Positions 38,068 through 49,895 of a stretch of DNA of 64,000 nucleotides are shown here, in pieces (position 1 is the first letter of the stretch; each line of letters opens with the position of its first letter). Source of the DNA: Rhodocyclaceae bacterium (GTDB lineage: Bacteria > Pseudomonadota > Gammaproteobacteria > Burkholderiales > Rhodocyclaceae). Below the pieces are notes generated by a model. The model did no database searches. It was not told where the DNA came from and worked only from the letters and a program-made list of their open reading frames with translations. The stretch is from contig JAHDYG010000013.1 of assembly GCA_023383815.1 (NCBI GenBank), positions 41,145-105,144 on the forward strand. Reading direction: 5' to 3'. The translations under genes and the position numbers were made by a program.

Positions 38068-39198
38068 TCAGTCGGCCTGCTTGCGCAGGAAGGCCGGGAT
38101 GTCGTACTGCCCCATCCCGTTCGCGTGCATGGCCTCGACGGTCGTGCGACGCGTGCGGATCACGGCAGGCACATCCAGATCGGCCGCCTGGGGTGAAGAC
38201 GGCCCATAGGTGCCCGTACCCTTGACCACCTGCATCACCGGCTGGCGTGCGGCGCCCGGCATCCCGAGGCCGGTCGCGACGACGGTGACCCGGATCCGGT
38301 CTTCCATCGACTCGTCGAACACCGTGCCGTACTTGACGAAGGCTTCCGGAGCCGCAAACGCCTGCACCGTCTTGACCGCATCGCGCACCTCGGACATCTT
38401 CAGGGAGCGGCTGGCCGTGATGTTGATCAGCACGCAACGCGCGCCTGAAAGCTCGGTGCCTTCCAGCAACGGACTGACGGCCGCCTGCTCGGCGGCAATC
38501 CGTGCGCGATCGATCCCCGATGCCTCTGCCGATCCCATCATCGCGCGGCCCATCTCGCCCATCGCGGTGCGCACGTCCTGGAAATCGACGTTTACCAGAC
38601 CCGGTACGTTGATGATTTCGGCGATGCCGCCGACCGCGTTCTTCAGCACATTGTCTGCCGAGCGGAAGCAGTCCTCGAACCCGGCGTCGTCGCCGAACAC
38701 TTCGAGGAGCTTGTCGTTGAGGACGATAATCAGGGAATCGACATGGCGCGTCAGTTCTTCGACTCCGCTTTCCGCCACGCGCAGGCGGTTCTCGAAATCG
38801 AAGGGCTTCGTGACCACCGCAACTGTGAGGATCCCCATCTCCTTGGCGACCTCGGCCACGACCGGAGCCGCGCCGGTGCCGGTGCCGCCCCCCATGCCTC
38901 CGGTGATGAAGCACATGTGCGCACCTTCGAGCGCGGCGACGATCGCATCGCGCGTATCCTGCGCCGCGGCGCGACCCGCCTCGGGCTTGGAGCCTGCCCC
39001 GAGTCCGGTCGAGCCGAGTTGAACCTTGGTCGCCGCCAGGCAGCGACGCAGGGCTTGCGCATCGGTGTTGGCGACCACGAAATCGACGCCCTGAACGCCC
39101 TCCCGGATCATGTGGTCGACGGCATTTCCGCCTGCTCCGCCCACACCGATCACCTTGATGATCGTCCCGGATTGCTCCTTTTCAACGATTTCAAACAT
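38068..39198 (-). CDS. ftsZ: Cell division protein FtsZ
   Basis: Tubulin-like GTPase that forms the division ring. The 376-residue protein has the N-terminal IKVIGVGGAGGNAVDHM, the tubulin signature GGGTGTG at 103-109, the T7 loop region NVDFQDV, and a C-terminal peptide YDIPAFLRKQAD that binds FtsA and ZipA-type partners. GAGGAGG lies upstream of the ATG. Unlike the rest of the cluster it is separated from the upstream gene (ftsA) by 141 bases that contain a likely promoter and a perfect palindrome. Confidence 0.99.
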   Translation of the reverse strand: MFEIVEKEQSGTIIKVIGVGGAGGNAVDHMIREGVQGVDFVVANTDAQALRRCLAATKVQLGSTGLGAGSKPEAGRAAAQDTRDAIVAALEGAHMCFITGGMGGGTGTGAAPVVAEVAKEMGILTVAVVTKPFDFENRLRVAESGVEELTRHVDSLIIVLNDKLLEVFGDDAGFEDCFRSADNVLKNAVGGIAEIINVPGLVNVDFQDVRTAMGEMGRAMMGSAEASGIDRARIAAEQAAVSPLLEGTELSGARCVLINITASRSLKMSEVRDAVKTVQAFAAPEAFVKYGTVFDESMEDRIRVTVVATGLGMPGAARQPVMQVVKGTGTYGPSSPQAADLDVPAVIRTRRTTVEAMHANGMGQYDIPAFLRKQAD

Positions 39199-39253
39199 TT
39201 ATCTCGCCTCCTCTTGAACACCTACGCTGCACACCGAACCCTGCCAGACCCGC

Positions 39254-39281
39254 TATCTAGTATGCTCGCGCGAGCATACAA
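39254..39281 (-). promoter_or_regulatory. Putative ftsZ promoter with perfect 20-bp palindrome
   Basis: The minus strand reads TTGTAT (39281-39276), a 16-base spacer and TAGATA (39259-39254), about 56 bases before the ftsZ ATG. The 20 bases 39260-39279 form a perfect palindrome, GTATGCTCGC followed by its exact reverse complement, which fills the spacer and overlaps the -35. This placement fits a repressor operator. It could also form a 10-bp stem in RNA read through from ftsA, but no U-tract follows. No known regulator site was recognised. Confidence 0.5.
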
Positions 39282-39339
39282 CTAAATACCGTAAAAGAAC
39301 AGGACTTCATCCAATCTGACTGGCCACCTCGCCCGTCCG

Positions 39340-40569
39340 TCAGAAATTTCTCTCGAACCACGACTTCATCCGCCCCAGCATCTGCCGCAGCGTGCGCGTC
39401 TCGCGCGCCATCATTCCGCGCCGCCTCTGGACCAAGCCCTCCATCAGGAGACCGGTCACGGTCGCATACTGGGGCTGGCACACCACGTCGGCCAGACTGC
39501 CTTCGTACTGCGGCGATGCGACCCTGACCGGCAGATGGAAAACCTCTTCCCCCAGCTCGACCATGCCGCGCATCACGGAAGAACCCCCGGTCAGCACGAT
39601 GCCGGAGGACAGCAGTTCTTCGTATCCGCTGCGGCGCAGTTCCGCCTGCACCAGCTCGAACAGCTCCGACACCCGCGGCTCGATGACATCGGCGAGGCGC
39701 TGGCGCGACAGTGCGCGCGGCGGGCGATCACCGACACCCGGCACCTCGATCATTTCCTCGGGATCGGCCAGCGCGTGCATTGCGACGCCGTGGCGGATCT
39801 TGATCTCCTCCGCTTCGGAGGTCGGTGTACGCAAGGCCATTGCGATGTCGTTCGTGATCTGGTCGCCGGCCACCGGCAGCACCGCGGTGTGGCGGATCGC
39901 GCCCTGGGTGAAGACGGCGATGTCGGCAGTCCCACCGCCGATATCGACGAGACACACCCCGAGATCCTTCTCATCCTCCGAGAGCACTGCATAGCTCGAT
40001 GCGAGCGGCTGCAGGATCAGGTCCATGACCTCAAGACCGCAGCGGCGCACGCACTTGACGACGTTCTGGGCGGCCGACACGGCGCCGGTGACGATGTGCA
40101 CCTTGACTTCGAGCTTGACGCCACTCATGCCGATCGGCTCACGCACGCCCCCCTGACCGTCGATGATGAATTCCTGCGTCAGGATGTGGAGGATCTGCTG
40201 CTCGGCCGGGATCGGCATCGCGCGTGCCACTTCGATGACCCGTTCGACGTCCAGCGGCGTAACCTCCTTGTCCTTGATGGCGACCATCCCGTTGGAGTTG
40301 AAGCTCTTGATGTGGCTGCCTGCGATGCCGGTATAGACGTCACGGATCTTGCAGTTCACCATCAGTTCGACTTCCTGCACGACGCGCGAAATCGCATCGA
40401 CCGTCGCCTCGATATTGACGACGACACCCCGCTTCAGTCCGCTCATGGGCTGCGTGCTGAGCCCCACGACATCGAACCGGCCGTCCGGCCTGACCTCGGC
40501 AACCATGCACGTGACGGTCGATGTTCCGATATCGAGGCCCGTGATCAGATCCTTGTATTCCTTGCTCAT
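39340..40569 (-). CDS. ftsA: Cell division protein FtsA
   Basis: Actin-like ATPase that tethers FtsZ to the membrane. The 409-residue protein begins [20 protein letters not shown] (phosphate 1 loop) and has VCLVDIGGGTADIAVF (phosphate 2) and GIVLTGGSSVMRGMVEL (adenosine motif), with a basic amphipathic C-terminal helix ending RMKSWFERNF that should bind the membrane. The ATG overlaps the ftsQ stop by four bases. The open frame extends far upstream of this start but only as a shadow of ftsQ. Confidence 0.98.
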   Translation of the reverse strand: MSKEYKDLITGLDIGTSTVTCMVAEVRPDGRFDVVGLSTQPMSGLKRGVVVNIEATVDAISRVVQEVELMVNCKIRDVYTGIAGSHIKSFNSNGMVAIKDKEVTPLDVERVIEVARAMPIPAEQQILHILTQEFIIDGQGGVREPIGMSGVKLEVKVHIVTGAVSAAQNVVKCVRRCGLEVMDLILQPLASSYAVLSEDEKDLGVCLVDIGGGTADIAVFTQGAIRHTAVLPVAGDQITNDIAMALRTPTSEAEEIKIRHGVAMHALADPEEMIEVPGVGDRPPRALSRQRLADVIEPRVSELFELVQAELRRSGYEELLSSGIVLTGGSSVMRGMVELGEEVFHLPVRVASPQYEGSLADVVCQPQYATVTGLLMEGLVQRRRGMMARETRTLRQMLGRMKSWFERNF

Positions 40570-41399
40570 TGCATCCCTTTCGGCACGTGGGGTCCGGACG
40601 TTGGGGTGAGTGCAAACCCTCGCTGGTAGCGCAGGTCCACGGTTGCGATCTGCAGACCGATGTTCCGTTCGGTTTGCGGCCAGGCTCGGACGAAGCGCAT
40701 CAGGCGCTGCTCGACCGGCGCCTTGTCCTGCTCCCGCCCGAGCACGATCACCATTCCGTCGTCGAGCTCGAGTTGCCACGCCTCGCGGGCTGATAGCCAC
40801 ACACTCACGAGACGTCGCTGCAGCGGCTCGAGTACGGTTGCAAAGGCCCGGTAGCGCTCCAGCAGATAGGCCGCCGATCCGGGCGGTCCGGCAAATTCGG
40901 GCAGATCGGCGTTGCTTGCGGCGATGAAGAGTTCCCCCTGACGATTGACCAGGTGAACCGAGTCGCTGTCACCACTGCGCCAGTACGCAACCGCCTGGTG
41001 CTCCTCCAGCCGGAGTTCGACCGCATTCGGCCAACGCCTGCGTACCTCGGCACGGCGCACCCAGGGCAGCTTCTCGAAGGCAGTCCGCACCTCGTCGAGA
41101 CTCATCGAGAAGAAATTGCCGCGGATCGCCGATCGCGCGGCGAATTCGATCTGCGCCGTCGTCACCTGCGCCGGCGGCGTCAGCACCACAACCTCGCGCA
41201 CGGGAAAGAACGGTCGGGCGAGAAACCATGACAGCAGCGCATGGCCAATCGCCAGGGCCGTAATGAGCAGCAAGAGATCCGAGAGAAGATCGAGCAACGC
41301 AGGCCGGTTCCAGAGACCGCCCTCCTCACGCGCACGCGTCCGCCCGCGCGCCGTGGCGGAGGCTCGGTTCGACGCGGATCGCACGCTTTGCTCATGCAA
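40566..41399 (-). CDS. ftsQ: Cell division protein FtsQ
   Basis: Bitopic divisome protein that recruits FtsB and FtsL. The 277-residue protein has a basic cytoplasmic tail, one transmembrane helix (about residues 38-58), a POTRA domain ([22 protein letters not shown]) and a beta domain with the [30 protein letters not shown] signature segments. It overlaps ddlB by eight bases and ftsA by four. Confidence 0.95.
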   Translation of the reverse strand: MHEQSVRSASNRASATARGRTRAREEGGLWNRPALLDLLSDLLLLITALAIGHALLSWFLARPFFPVREVVVLTPPAQVTTAQIEFAARSAIRGNFFSMSLDEVRTAFEKLPWVRRAEVRRRWPNAVELRLEEHQAVAYWRSGDSDSVHLVNRQGELFIAASNADLPEFAGPPGSAAYLLERYRAFATVLEPLQRRLVSVWLSAREAWQLELDDGMVIVLGREQDKAPVEQRLMRFVRAWPQTERNIGLQIATVDLRYQRGFALTPTSGPHVPKGMQ

Positions 41400-42306
41400 G
41401 ACGCGCCCCCTCCAGAATCGCCAGGCACAGCTGCGGAAAACTCATCCCGGCCGCACCGGCAGAGATCGGCACCAGCGAGTGTCCGGTCATGCCCGGCGAA
41501 GTGTTCATTTCCAGTAGATGCGGATTTCCCTCTGCATCCAGGATCAGGTCGGCACGCCCCCAGCCCGTACACCCCAGTACGCGCGCCGAACGCATGACCA
41601 GATCCTGAATTTCGCGCTCCTTTTCCGGGGACAGGCCGCACGGGCACAGATACCGGGTGTCATCGGTGAAGTACTTGTTCTGGTAGTCGTAGTTGCCGTC
41701 CGGCGCCTCGATCCGGACGAGCGGCAAGGCACGCTCACCGAGGAACGGCGCAGTGAGCTCCGCGCCGGCGATGAACTCCTCGGCGATCACGAGGTGGTCA
41801 TAGCGGGCGGCCAGCTCCCAGGCTGCACGCAGTTGCCCGGCACGCTCGACCTTGGTCGCCCCCATACTCGACCCTTCGTGGACCGGTTTGACGAAGATCG
41901 GCAAGCCCAGGTCGCGAACGACCGCGTCCCAGTCCGAATGTTCATCGAGAATCGCGTAGCGCGGCGTAGGCAGACCGCACGCCGCCCAGATCATCTTGGT
42001 ACGCCACTTGTCCATCGACAGGGCCGATGCCATGACGCCGCTCCCGGTGTAGGGAATGGCCATCAGTTCGAGCATGCCCTGAACCGTTCCATCCTCACCG
42101 CCTCGGCCATGCAGGGCAATGAAGACACGCTGGTAGCCCTGCTCCTTCAACCGGTGCAGATCTTCATACGCGGGGTCGAATCCATGCGCATCGACACCGG
42201 CCCCCTGCAGTGCGGCCAGGACTGCCCTTCCGGACATCAGCGACACCTCCCGCTCGGCCGATGAACCGCCCATCAGCACCGCAACCTTCCCATACACCGT
42301 GCTCAC
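41392..42306 (-). CDS. ddlB: D-alanine--D-alanine ligase
   Basis: ATP-grasp ligase that makes D-Ala-D-Ala for the peptidoglycan stem. The 304-residue protein shows [50 protein letters not shown], and the C-terminal [15 protein letters not shown] metal-binding loop. It lies between murC and ftsQ, overlapping both by a few bases, the usual dcw position of ddlB. Confidence 0.97.
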   Translation of the reverse strand: MSTVYGKVAVLMGGSSAEREVSLMSGRAVLAALQGAGVDAHGFDPAYEDLHRLKEQGYQRVFIALHGRGGEDGTVQGMLELMAIPYTGSGVMASALSMDKWRTKMIWAACGLPTPRYAILDEHSDWDAVVRDLGLPIFVKPVHEGSSMGATKVERAGQLRAAWELAARYDHLVIAEEFIAGAELTAPFLGERALPLVRIEAPDGNYDYQNKYFTDDTRYLCPCGLSPEKEREIQDLVMRSARVLGCTGWGRADLILDAEGNPHLLEMNTSPGMTGHSLVPISAGAAGMSFPQLCLAILEGARLA

Positions 42307-43718
42307 CTGCCCTCCTCAGCGTCCGTCAGCCGGCCCGCCACGCCACCGATCGTGCCGGCACCCATCGTGATCACCACGTCGCCGTCGCATGCAATGGCGC
42401 GGATCGCATCCGGCATTGCGTCGATGTCCTCGACGAAGATCGGCTCGATCCTGCCCGCAACGCGCAGGGCCCGGGCGAGCGAGCGCCCATCTGCTGCGAC
42501 CAGCGCAGGCTCGCCAGCGGCATATACCTCGCTCAGCAGGAGCACATCGACCGAGGACAGCACCTTCACGAAATCCTCGAAGCAGTCCCGCGTCCGCGTG
42601 TAGCGGTGCGGCTGGAAGGCGAGCACCAGGCGCCGGCCGGGGAATGCGCCCCGGGCAGCCGCGATCGTCGCAGCCATTTCCACTGGATGATGTCCGTAGT
42701 CGTCGACGAGCGTGAAACAACCCGGTGACGCCACACCAGGGCGCACGACCGGGACCTCTCCGTAGCGCTGGAAGCGCCGGCCGACCCCGTGAAACTCGGC
42801 CAGGGCCTTGATGATGGCCGCATCGGGCACCTGCAGCTCGGTCGCCACCGCGATCGCGGCCAGTGCGTTGAGAACGTTGTGCACCCCGGGCAGGTTGAGC
42901 TCGATCGGCAAGCGGCTCACCGTGCCATTCTCCCGCACCGCATCGAAGCACATCCGGCCCGCCTCCGCACGGATATTCTCGGCACGGATTCCGGCGGCCG
43001 GCGACAACCCGTAGCGCACGACCTGACGCGAGACGGCCGGCAGAATCTCGCGCACATTCGGATCGTCCTCGCACACAACCGCAACGCCATAGAAGGGCAG
43101 GTGCTGCAGAAAGTCCACGAAAACCTGCTTGAGCCGCGAGAAATCGTGCCCGTAGGTATCCATGTGATCGGCATCGATGTTGGTAACGACCGAGATCACC
43201 GGGGTCAGGAGCAGGAAGGAGGCGTCCGACTCGTCCGCTTCGGCAACCAGAAAATCACCCTTGCCGAGCCTCGCATTTGCACCGGCCGCATTGAGCCGCC
43301 CGCCGATCACGAAGGTCGGATCCATGCCACCCTCGGCGAGAATGCTGGCCACGAGCGAGGTCGTGGTGGTCTTGCCATGGGTGCCGGCGATCGCGATCCC
43401 CTGCTTCAGGCGCATCAGCTCGGCCAGCATCTGGGCACGCGGAACGACCGGAATCTGGCGCGCCCGCGCAGCAATCACTTCGGGGTTGTCGTCCTGGACC
43501 GCGGTGGAGATCACCACGGCATCGGCCCCTGCGATGTTGGCCTCGGCATGCCCGCGCACCACCGCCGCGCCGAGCGAGCGCAGGCGGCGCATCGCTGCGT
43601 TCTCACCCAGATCCGAACCGCTCACCTCGTAGCCGAGATTGAGCAGCACCTCGGCGATGCCGCTCATCCCGGAACCGCCGATGCCGACGAAATGCAGGCG
43701 CTTGATCTTGTGTTTCAT
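42303..43718 (-). CDS. murC: UDP-N-acetylmuramate--L-alanine ligase
   Basis: Adds the first amino acid of the stem peptide. The 471-residue Mur ligase has [21 protein letters not shown] at the N-terminus and the ATP loop GTHGKTTTT at 112-120, with the catalytic EADESD region further on. The ATG at 43718 overlaps the murG stop by four bases. murB is not next to it, as in E. coli. Confidence 0.98.
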   Translation of the reverse strand: MKHKIKRLHFVGIGGSGMSGIAEVLLNLGYEVSGSDLGENAAMRRLRSLGAAVVRGHAEANIAGADAVVISTAVQDDNPEVIAARARQIPVVPRAQMLAELMRLKQGIAIAGTHGKTTTTSLVASILAEGGMDPTFVIGGRLNAAGANARLGKGDFLVAEADESDASFLLLTPVISVVTNIDADHMDTYGHDFSRLKQVFVDFLQHLPFYGVAVVCEDDPNVREILPAVSRQVVRYGLSPAAGIRAENIRAEAGRMCFDAVRENGTVSRLPIELNLPGVHNVLNALAAIAVATELQVPDAAIIKALAEFHGVGRRFQRYGEVPVVRPGVASPGCFTLVDDYGHHPVEMAATIAAARGAFPGRRLVLAFQPHRYTRTRDCFEDFVKVLSSVDVLLLSEVYAAGEPALVAADGRSLARALRVAGRIEPIFVEDIDAMPDAIRAIACDGDVVITMGAGTIGGVAGRLTDAEEGR

Positions 43719-44785
43719 CGACTCACCTCCTGCGCAAGTTGCTCGCACGCGTCGGCAACCGACTCGGCCGCGCGGGGACGCGCAAGCGCGCGCGCGCGCA
43801 TGGCCATGGTCTGCAGGCGGCGGCGATCGAGCCCGGCGAGAATTCCGGCCAGGCGCATGGGGTCGAGTTCGGTCTGCGGCAGGACAAAGGCCGCATCGTG
43901 ATCGGAAAGGAAGCGCGCATTGCTGCTCTGATGATCGTCCACCGCATGCGGAAACGGCACCAGCAGACTTGCGGCACCGACCGCCGCAAGCTCGGCGACC
44001 GTGAGCGCACCAGACCGGCAGATCACCAGATCGGCGTCAGCATAGCGACGCGCCATATCCTCGATGAAGGGCAGCAACTCCCCGTCCACACCGGCCTCGC
44101 GGTAGGCCGCACGCAGGGCATCGATCTGCTTCTCGCCCGCCTGATGCGTCACGATCGGGCGCTGCGCCGGGTCGATGCGTGCAAGCGCCTGAGGCACGAT
44201 CTGGTTGAGCGCCGCAGCACCGAGACTGCCCCCGACGACCAGCAGACGCAGCGGCCCGTTGCGCCCGGAAAACCGCTCCTCGGGCGGTGCAACCGCCGAA
44301 ATCTCCGAGCGAACCGGATTTCCGACCCAGTCCGCTCCCTTGAGCACATCGGGAAACCCAGCCAGCACCCGGTCGGCCACGTGCGCAAGAACGCGGTTCG
44401 CCAGCCCCGCGATGGCATTCTGTTCGTGCAGCACCAGCGCCCGTCCGGTCAGCGCCGCCATCATTCCGCCCGGAAAGGTGACGTAGCCGCCCATGCCGAG
44501 CACGACGTCCGGACGAACCCGGCGCAATGCGCCGAGCGCCTGCCAGAATCCACCAAGCAAGGTGAAGGGCAGCAAGGCCAGGCGCACGATGCCTTTGCCG
44601 CGCAGCGCAGAGAACTTCATCCAGGCCATCTCGTATCCGCGCGCCGGCACGATCCTCGCCTCCATGCCCGCCGGGTTTCCCATCCAGACGATCCGCCAGC
44701 CCCGCTCGCGCAGACATTCCGCAACCGCGATACCGGGAAAGATGTGTCCGCCCGTTCCACCGGCCATCACCATGAGCGTCTTCAC
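43715..44785 (-). CDS. murG: UDP-GlcNAc:lipid I GlcNAc transferase MurG
   Basis: Glycosyltransferase that makes lipid II at the inner face of the membrane. The 356-residue protein starts (V/M)[22 protein letters not shown] and has [17 protein letters not shown] and [21 protein letters not shown]. The start is a GTG at 44785 that overlaps the ftsW stop as GTGA; no ATG fits the family start. The C-terminal tail is Arg/Ala-rich, where the DNA has a short CG dinucleotide run. Confidence 0.97.
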   Translation of the reverse strand: MKTLMVMAGGTGGHIFPGIAVAECLRERGWRIVWMGNPAGMEARIVPARGYEMAWMKFSALRGKGIVRLALLPFTLLGGFWQALGALRRVRPDVVLGMGGYVTFPGGMMAALTGRALVLHEQNAIAGLANRVLAHVADRVLAGFPDVLKGADWVGNPVRSEISAVAPPEERFSGRNGPLRLLVVGGSLGAAALNQIVPQALARIDPAQRPIVTHQAGEKQIDALRAAYREAGVDGELLPFIEDMARRYADADLVICRSGALTVAELAAVGAASLLVPFPHAVDDHQSSNARFLSDHDAAFVLPQTELDPMRLAGILAGLDRRRLQTMAMRARALARPRAAESVADACEQLAQEVSR

Positions 44786-46014
44786 AGGTTCGCCCCCCGC
44801 TTCATCTGACGCACTTCCCAGTCGACCCTCAGCAGGATCGCGAGCGCCATGCAGTTCGCGACGAGCGCCGATCCGCCGAAACTCATCAACGGCAGCGTCA
44901 GCCCCTTGGTCGGCAAGAGGCCCATGTTCACGCCCATGTTGATGAAGGACTGGACGCCGAACCACAATCCGATCCCCATCGCCACAAGACCCGAGAAGTA
45001 GCGTTCAAGGTGGATCGCTTCCCGGCCGATCGAGAACGCGCGCTGGACCAGCACCGCGAACAGCAGCACGACGGTCAATACCCCGACAAACCCGAGTTCC
45101 TCGGCGATCACCGCAAGGAGAAAGTCGGTATGCGCCTCGGGCAGATAGAAGAGTTTCTCGACACTCGCACCCAGACCGACCCCGAACCACTCCCCGCGAC
45201 CGAAGGCAATCAGCGCATGCGAGAGCTGATAGCCACGCCCGAAGGCGTCCTGCCACGGATCCATGAAACCGAAGATGCGGTCGCGGCGGTAGGGGGAGAG
45301 CCAGATCAGCAGCACGAATCCGATCACCGCAACCGTGGCGAGCAACGCGAACAGACGCCCGTTGATTCCCCCCAGGAACATCACGCCGAAGGCAATCGCG
45401 GCGATCACCACGAAGGCACCGAAGTCGGGTTCGAGCAGCACCAGGCAACCCACGGTCAGCACCACACCCACCATCGGCAGAAAGCCGCGGCGGAAACTAC
45501 CCATGTCCGGCAGCTTGCGCACCGTGTAGTCGGCCGCATAAAGTGTCACGAAGACCTTCATCAGCTCGGAGGGCTGGAGGTTCACAGGTCCGAGCGAGAG
45601 CCAGCGCTGGGCGCCGTTGACTTCACGTCCCACTCCGGGAACCAGCACCACCGCCAGCAGGACCAGCCCCAGCATGAAGAGCCAGGGCGCGAACTGCTGC
45701 CACTGGCGCAAGGAGAACTGGAAACTCAGCAGGCCGACTGCCACGCCGACCGCAAGGAACACCGCGTGGCGCAACAGGAAGTAGTGCGGAAGGTTGCCGG
45801 TGAAGCGGCTGCCCTCGGCCAGGGCAATCGACGACGAATACACCATCACCAGACCGATCAGCAGGAGCGCAACCGCCGGCCATACGAGCAGTGGATCGAG
45901 CTCACGCGCGGTCCCGGGCGGGCGCATCAGTCGCTCGACCGCCCGGCTGGTCTCGGCCCCTTTGCGCCCGTCGGGGACGGGAAGCAGACCGGAGAGGACG
46001 GTTGCAAGTCTCAT
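44782..46014 (-). CDS. ftsW: Septal peptidoglycan glycosyltransferase FtsW
   Basis: SEDS-family polymerase that works with FtsI at the septum. The 410-residue protein has an N-terminal cytoplasmic segment of about 45 residues, then ten predicted helices; conserved parts are [37 protein letters not shown] and [19 protein letters not shown]. The Asp of PEAHTDF is the SEDS catalytic candidate. Four-base overlaps join it to murD and murG. Confidence 0.97.
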   Translation of the reverse strand: MRLATVLSGLLPVPDGRKGAETSRAVERLMRPPGTARELDPLLVWPAVALLLIGLVMVYSSSIALAEGSRFTGNLPHYFLLRHAVFLAVGVAVGLLSFQFSLRQWQQFAPWLFMLGLVLLAVVLVPGVGREVNGAQRWLSLGPVNLQPSELMKVFVTLYAADYTVRKLPDMGSFRRGFLPMVGVVLTVGCLVLLEPDFGAFVVIAAIAFGVMFLGGINGRLFALLATVAVIGFVLLIWLSPYRRDRIFGFMDPWQDAFGRGYQLSHALIAFGRGEWFGVGLGASVEKLFYLPEAHTDFLLAVIAEELGFVGVLTVVLLFAVLVQRAFSIGREAIHLERYFSGLVAMGIGLWFGVQSFINMGVNMGLLPTKGLTLPLMSFGGSALVANCMALAILLRVDWEVRQMKRGANL

Positions 46015-47408
46015 GCCGCACTCACCGCAGGCAGTTTCAGGACCGCATCCACGAACACCTCGGCACGGTGGGGATAGTTGCGGAACATGTCGAAACTCGC
46101 GCAGGCAGGCGACAGCAGTACGGCGTCCCCCGTCCGTGCAAGCCGGTTCGCCTGCACGACCGCGTCCTCCATGCTCTCGGCCCGCTCGACCGGAAGGTCA
46201 AGCCCGGCAAGGGCGCTTGCGATGAGCGGCCCATCGCGCCCGATCTGGACGACCGCCCGCGCGTGCCGGGCGACGGCCTCACGCAGCGGAGAAAAATCCT
46301 GTCCCTTGCCGTCTCCGCCGACGATCAACACCACCGGACACCCTAGACCCTGCAAGGCTGCCAGCGTCGCACCGACGTTTGTTCCCTTGGAATCGTTGTA
46401 GAAGGCCACTCCGTCGTGGCGTCGGGCAACGAGCGCCACCCGGTGGGGCAAGCCTTCGAACCGGGACAGCGCATCGACCATCGGCGCGCGCGCGCATCCG
46501 ATCGCCTCCCCCAGTGCCAGCGCCGCCAGGGCATTGAGCGCGTTGTGCTCCCCGGCAAGACGCAGGTCCCGCTGGCGCAGCAGCCGCTCGTCTCCACGCA
46601 CCAGCCAGCGCTCACCGCCTTCGGAGACGATCCCGTAATCACCCGGCGAGGTCGGCCTACCCGCGCCGAAACGGATCAGCCGACGCCCCGGCAACGCCAT
46701 TGCGCATACGCGCGCATCGTCGCGGTTGAGCACCTGCACACCGGATCCCTCGTAGATCCGCGCCTTTGCCGCGGCATAGCCCACCAGGTCGCCATGGCGA
46801 TCGAAGTGATCGTCGCTGAGGTTGAGGACGACCGCTGCATCGGGGTTCAGCCCCTGCATGGTTTCGAGCTGGAAACTCGACAGTTCAAGCACCCAGCAAT
46901 CGGGCAGGTTCCCTCCTGCATCCAGCCGATCGACGAGCAGCGCCAGCGCGGCGGGGCTGATGTTGCCGGCCGCCACCGCATCGCGCCCGGCCGCGCGGAA
47001 CATCGCCGCAGCGAGTGCCGTCGTGGTCGTCTTGCCGTTGGTGCCGGTGATCGCGACGACCGTGCTCCTCGCACGTGCACCGAGCGTTTCGAGTGCCCCT
47101 GCAAAAAGCGACATTTCGCCCGTGACCGGAATTTCCCTTCGGCGCGCTTCCTCGACGACCGGCATACGCGGATCGAGACCTGGACTGAGGGCGACCAGGG
47201 TCACGCCATCGAGCAACCCGGGCGTGAAGGCTCCGAGCACCGTTTCGGCTGCCGGGACCTTGTCATGCAGGATCTCGAGCGAGGGCGGGGCCTCCCGCGT
47301 GTCGGCCACCCGCAGCCGCGCACCGGCATGGGCGCACCAGCGCGCCATCGCCAGGCCTGACTCACCCAGTCCCAGTACCAGTACGAAGTGTCCTGCCAGC
47401 GCGTTCAT
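46011..47408 (-). CDS. murD: UDP-N-acetylmuramoylalanine--D-glutamate ligase
   Basis: Adds D-Glu to UDP-MurNAc-L-Ala. The 465-residue Mur ligase begins [21 protein letters not shown] and has the ATP loop [10 protein letters not shown] at 121-130 and [20 protein letters not shown]. The ATG at 47408 overlaps the mraY stop by four bases; the open frame runs further upstream through mraY, but that part is a shadow. Confidence 0.97.
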   Translation of the reverse strand: MNALAGHFVLVLGLGESGLAMARWCAHAGARLRVADTREAPPSLEILHDKVPAAETVLGAFTPGLLDGVTLVALSPGLDPRMPVVEEARRREIPVTGEMSLFAGALETLGARARSTVVAITGTNGKTTTTALAAAMFRAAGRDAVAAGNISPAALALLVDRLDAGGNLPDCWVLELSSFQLETMQGLNPDAAVVLNLSDDHFDRHGDLVGYAAAKARIYEGSGVQVLNRDDARVCAMALPGRRLIRFGAGRPTSPGDYGIVSEGGERWLVRGDERLLRQRDLRLAGEHNALNALAALALGEAIGCARAPMVDALSRFEGLPHRVALVARRHDGVAFYNDSKGTNVGATLAALQGLGCPVVLIVGGDGKGQDFSPLREAVARHARAVVQIGRDGPLIASALAGLDLPVERAESMEDAVVQANRLARTGDAVLLSPACASFDMFRNYPHRAEVFVDAVLKLPAVSAA

Positions 47409-48493
47409 CGCAGCTTGAGTGTGGAAAGACCGAACAGCACGAGCATGATCGTGATGATCCAGAACCGGACCACGACCTGGGTTTCCTTCCAGCCACCCAG
47501 CTCGTAGTGGTGGTGCAGCGGAGCCATGCGGAAGATCCGTTTGCCGCCGGTCGCCTTGAAGTACAGCACCTGGATCATTACCGACAACGTCTCGGCGACG
47601 AAGAGCCCACCCATGATGAAGAGGACGATCTCCTGGCGGACCACCACCGCGACCGTGCCGAGCGCAGCCCCGAGCGCCAGTGCGCCGACGTCCCCCATGA
47701 AGACTTCCGCCGGGTACGCGTTGAACCACAGGAAACCGAGCCCGGCGCCACAGATCGCACCGCAGAAGACCGCGAGCTCTCCCGCACCCGCGATGTAGGG
47801 CACGCCGAGATACTTGGCGAAGCCGGCATGGCCCGCTACGTAGGCGAAGATCGCCAGCGCCCCGGCAACCATCACCGTCGGCATGATCGCGAGTCCGTCG
47901 AGCCCGTCGGTCAGGTTTACCGCGTGGCTGGTACCGTTGATGACGAAGTACGAAAGGGCCACGAACCCGAACAGACCGAGCGGATAGGTCACCGCCTTGA
48001 AGAAGGGGACGATCAGCTCCGTCTGCGCCGGATCGCTGGCCGTCAGCGCGAGCACGAGCGCGGCCGCGAGCGCGATCAGCGACGTCCACAGATACTTCCA
48101 GCGGCTCGCCAATCCCTTGGGATCGCGATGCACGACCTTCTTCCAGTCATCGATCCAGCCCACTGCGCCGAACCCCAGCGTCACGAAGAGGGTGATCCAG
48201 ACGTAGTGATTGCCCAGATCTCCCCAGAGCAGAACCGTCGTCCCGATTGCGATCAGGATCAGCGCGCCGCCCATCGTCGGCGTACCGGCCTTGGTCAGGT
48301 GCGACTTCGGGCCGTCGTCGCGCACGGCCTGCCCGATCTTCTTCGCGGTCAGCCAGCGAATCACCATCGGGCCGCAGATGAACGAGATGATGAGTGCGGT
48401 CATCGCGGCCAGCACCGTGCGCAAGGTGATGTAGCCGAAGACGTTCAGTGCGCGGATGTCTTGCCCCAGCCACAACGCCAGTTCAAGCAGCAT
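47405..48493 (-). CDS. mraY: Phospho-MurNAc-pentapeptide transferase MraY
   Basis: Integral membrane enzyme that makes lipid I. The 362-residue protein starts [20 protein letters not shown] and has about ten helices with [29 protein letters not shown] and the [15 protein letters not shown] loop near the C-terminus. Its start overlaps murF by 11 bases, the largest overlap in the cluster. Confidence 0.98.
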   Translation of the reverse strand: MLLELALWLGQDIRALNVFGYITLRTVLAAMTALIISFICGPMVIRWLTAKKIGQAVRDDGPKSHLTKAGTPTMGGALILIAIGTTVLLWGDLGNHYVWITLFVTLGFGAVGWIDDWKKVVHRDPKGLASRWKYLWTSLIALAAALVLALTASDPAQTELIVPFFKAVTYPLGLFGFVALSYFVINGTSHAVNLTDGLDGLAIMPTVMVAGALAIFAYVAGHAGFAKYLGVPYIAGAGELAVFCGAICGAGLGFLWFNAYPAEVFMGDVGALALGAALGTVAVVVRQEIVLFIMGGLFVAETLSVMIQVLYFKATGGKRIFRMAPLHHHYELGGWKETQVVVRFWIITIMLVLFGLSTLKLR

Positions 48494-49895
48494 TGGAATC
48501 TCCCTGATCAGAAGGGTCGCCATTGTGCACGGCACTGAGCGCCTCGACCACCCGTTCCATGCGCATGAAACGGGAACCCTTCACGAGCACCACCGCATCC
48601 GGTTCGAGCCGCTGCACCACCGCATCGACGAGTCCCTGAACGCTCTTGAAATGCTGGCCACCATCTCCGAAATTGCGCACTGCGACCGCACTCATCTCCC
48701 CCAGCCCGAAGAGGGCATCCACCCCCTTGCTCTTTGCGTAGCCACCGATCTCGTCGTGGACCTGCGCGCTCGTGCGTCCGATCTCGCCCATGTCGCCGAG
48801 CACGAGATACTTGTGGCCGGGTGTTGCGGCAAGCACATCGATCGCCGCACGCACCGAGTCCGGATTGGCGTTGTAACTGTCATCGACCACCGTCGCGCCG
48901 CGCAAGCCCGGCCGGCACTGCAGCCGACCGCGCGTACCCTGGTAGCCGGACAATCCCCGTCCCACCGCCTCGAGGCTCACGCCAGCAGCCAGACAGGCCG
49001 CGGCCGCCCCGACTGCATTGCGCGCGTTGTGCTCACCCGGAATCTGCATCGATACGCAGATCTCCCCGCGCGGCGTGCGAAGCCTCAGTTCGGATCCGAA
49101 CCCATGCATCGTGCACGTGCCGGCAACGTCGGCCGCCTGACGCATGCCGAAGGTGAAGAGGGTGCGGCCCGCGTTCAACCCGCGCCAGTAGTCCGCATGC
49201 GGGTCGTCGGCGTTGACGACGGCAACCCCGCCTTCGCCGAGGCCCTCGTAGATCGCGCCCTTCTCCTGCGCGATCTGGGCGATCGACCCCATGCCCTGAA
49301 GGTGGGCGCGCTGGGCATTCGTGACGATCGCGACGGTCGGACGCGTCCAGCGGGTCAGAAGCGCGATCTCACCGGGGTGGTTCATTCCCATCTCGATGAC
49401 CGCGGCCCGATGCGTGGACCGGAGTCCGAGCAGGGTGACCGGCACCCCGATGTCGTTGTTGAGATTGCCGCGAGTGGCCAGCACGGCCTCATCTCCGGAG
49501 CCATCCATGGCTGCCTGCGCACGGAAGATCGCGGCGCACATTTCCTTCACGGTCGTCTTGCCGTTGCTGCCGGTCACGCCGACGACCGGAATGGAAAAGC
49601 GGTCTCGCCAGTCGGCAGCCAGTTGCCCCAACGCTTCGCGCGTATCGGCAACCACGAGCAGCGGTGGCGCCCCATCCGGCGCCCCGTCCGCCCAGCGGGT
49701 ATCGACCAGGGCCGCGACGGCGCCGGCTTGCACGGCGGCAAGCACGTAATCGTGTCCGTCGAAATGTTCCCCGCGCAAGGCGACGAAGAGCGCTCCCTCG
49801 CGCAGCGTCCGGCTGTCGGTCGACACGGAATCGAAGCGGGTGTCCGCGCTCGCGCGACCCGACACGGCCCGAGCCGCTTCCTGCAGGCTCATCAT
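48483..49895 (-). CDS. murF: UDP-MurNAc-tripeptide--D-Ala-D-Ala ligase MurF
   Basis: Completes the pentapeptide. The 470-residue Mur ligase starts [13 protein letters not shown], has [27 protein letters not shown] and the ATP loop TGSNGKTT at 108-115. The ATG at 49895 overlaps the murE stop by four bases. murE and murF are separate genes here, not fused. Confidence 0.97.
   Translation of the reverse strand: MMSLQEAARAVSGRASADTRFDSVSTDSRTLREGALFVALRGEHFDGHDYVLAAVQAGAVAALVDTRWADGAPDGAPPLLVVADTREALGQLAADWRDRFSIPVVGVTGSNGKTTVKEMCAAIFRAQAAMDGSGDEAVLATRGNLNNDIGVPVTLLGLRSTHRAAVIEMGMNHPGEIALLTRWTRPTVAIVTNAQRAHLQGMGSIAQIAQEKGAIYEGLGEGGVAVVNADDPHADYWRGLNAGRTLFTFGMRQAADVAGTCTMHGFGSELRLRTPRGEICVSMQIPGEHNARNAVGAAAACLAAGVSLEAVGRGLSGYQGTRGRLQCRPGLRGATVVDDSYNANPDSVRAAIDVLAATPGHKYLVLGDMGEIGRTSAQVHDEIGGYAKSKGVDALFGLGEMSAVAVRNFGDGGQHFKSVQGLVDAVVQRLEPDAVVLVKGSRFMRMERVVEALSAVHNGDPSDQGDSNAA

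Noticed and set aside
43780..43802. CG dinucleotide run
   Set aside because: It lies within the Arg/Ala-rich end of murG and is explained by codon use.
46011..48089. Apparent murD protein of 692 residues with a long N-terminal extension
   Set aside because: The extension lies within mraY in another frame; the family start at 47408 overlaps the mraY stop by four bases, as do its neighbours.
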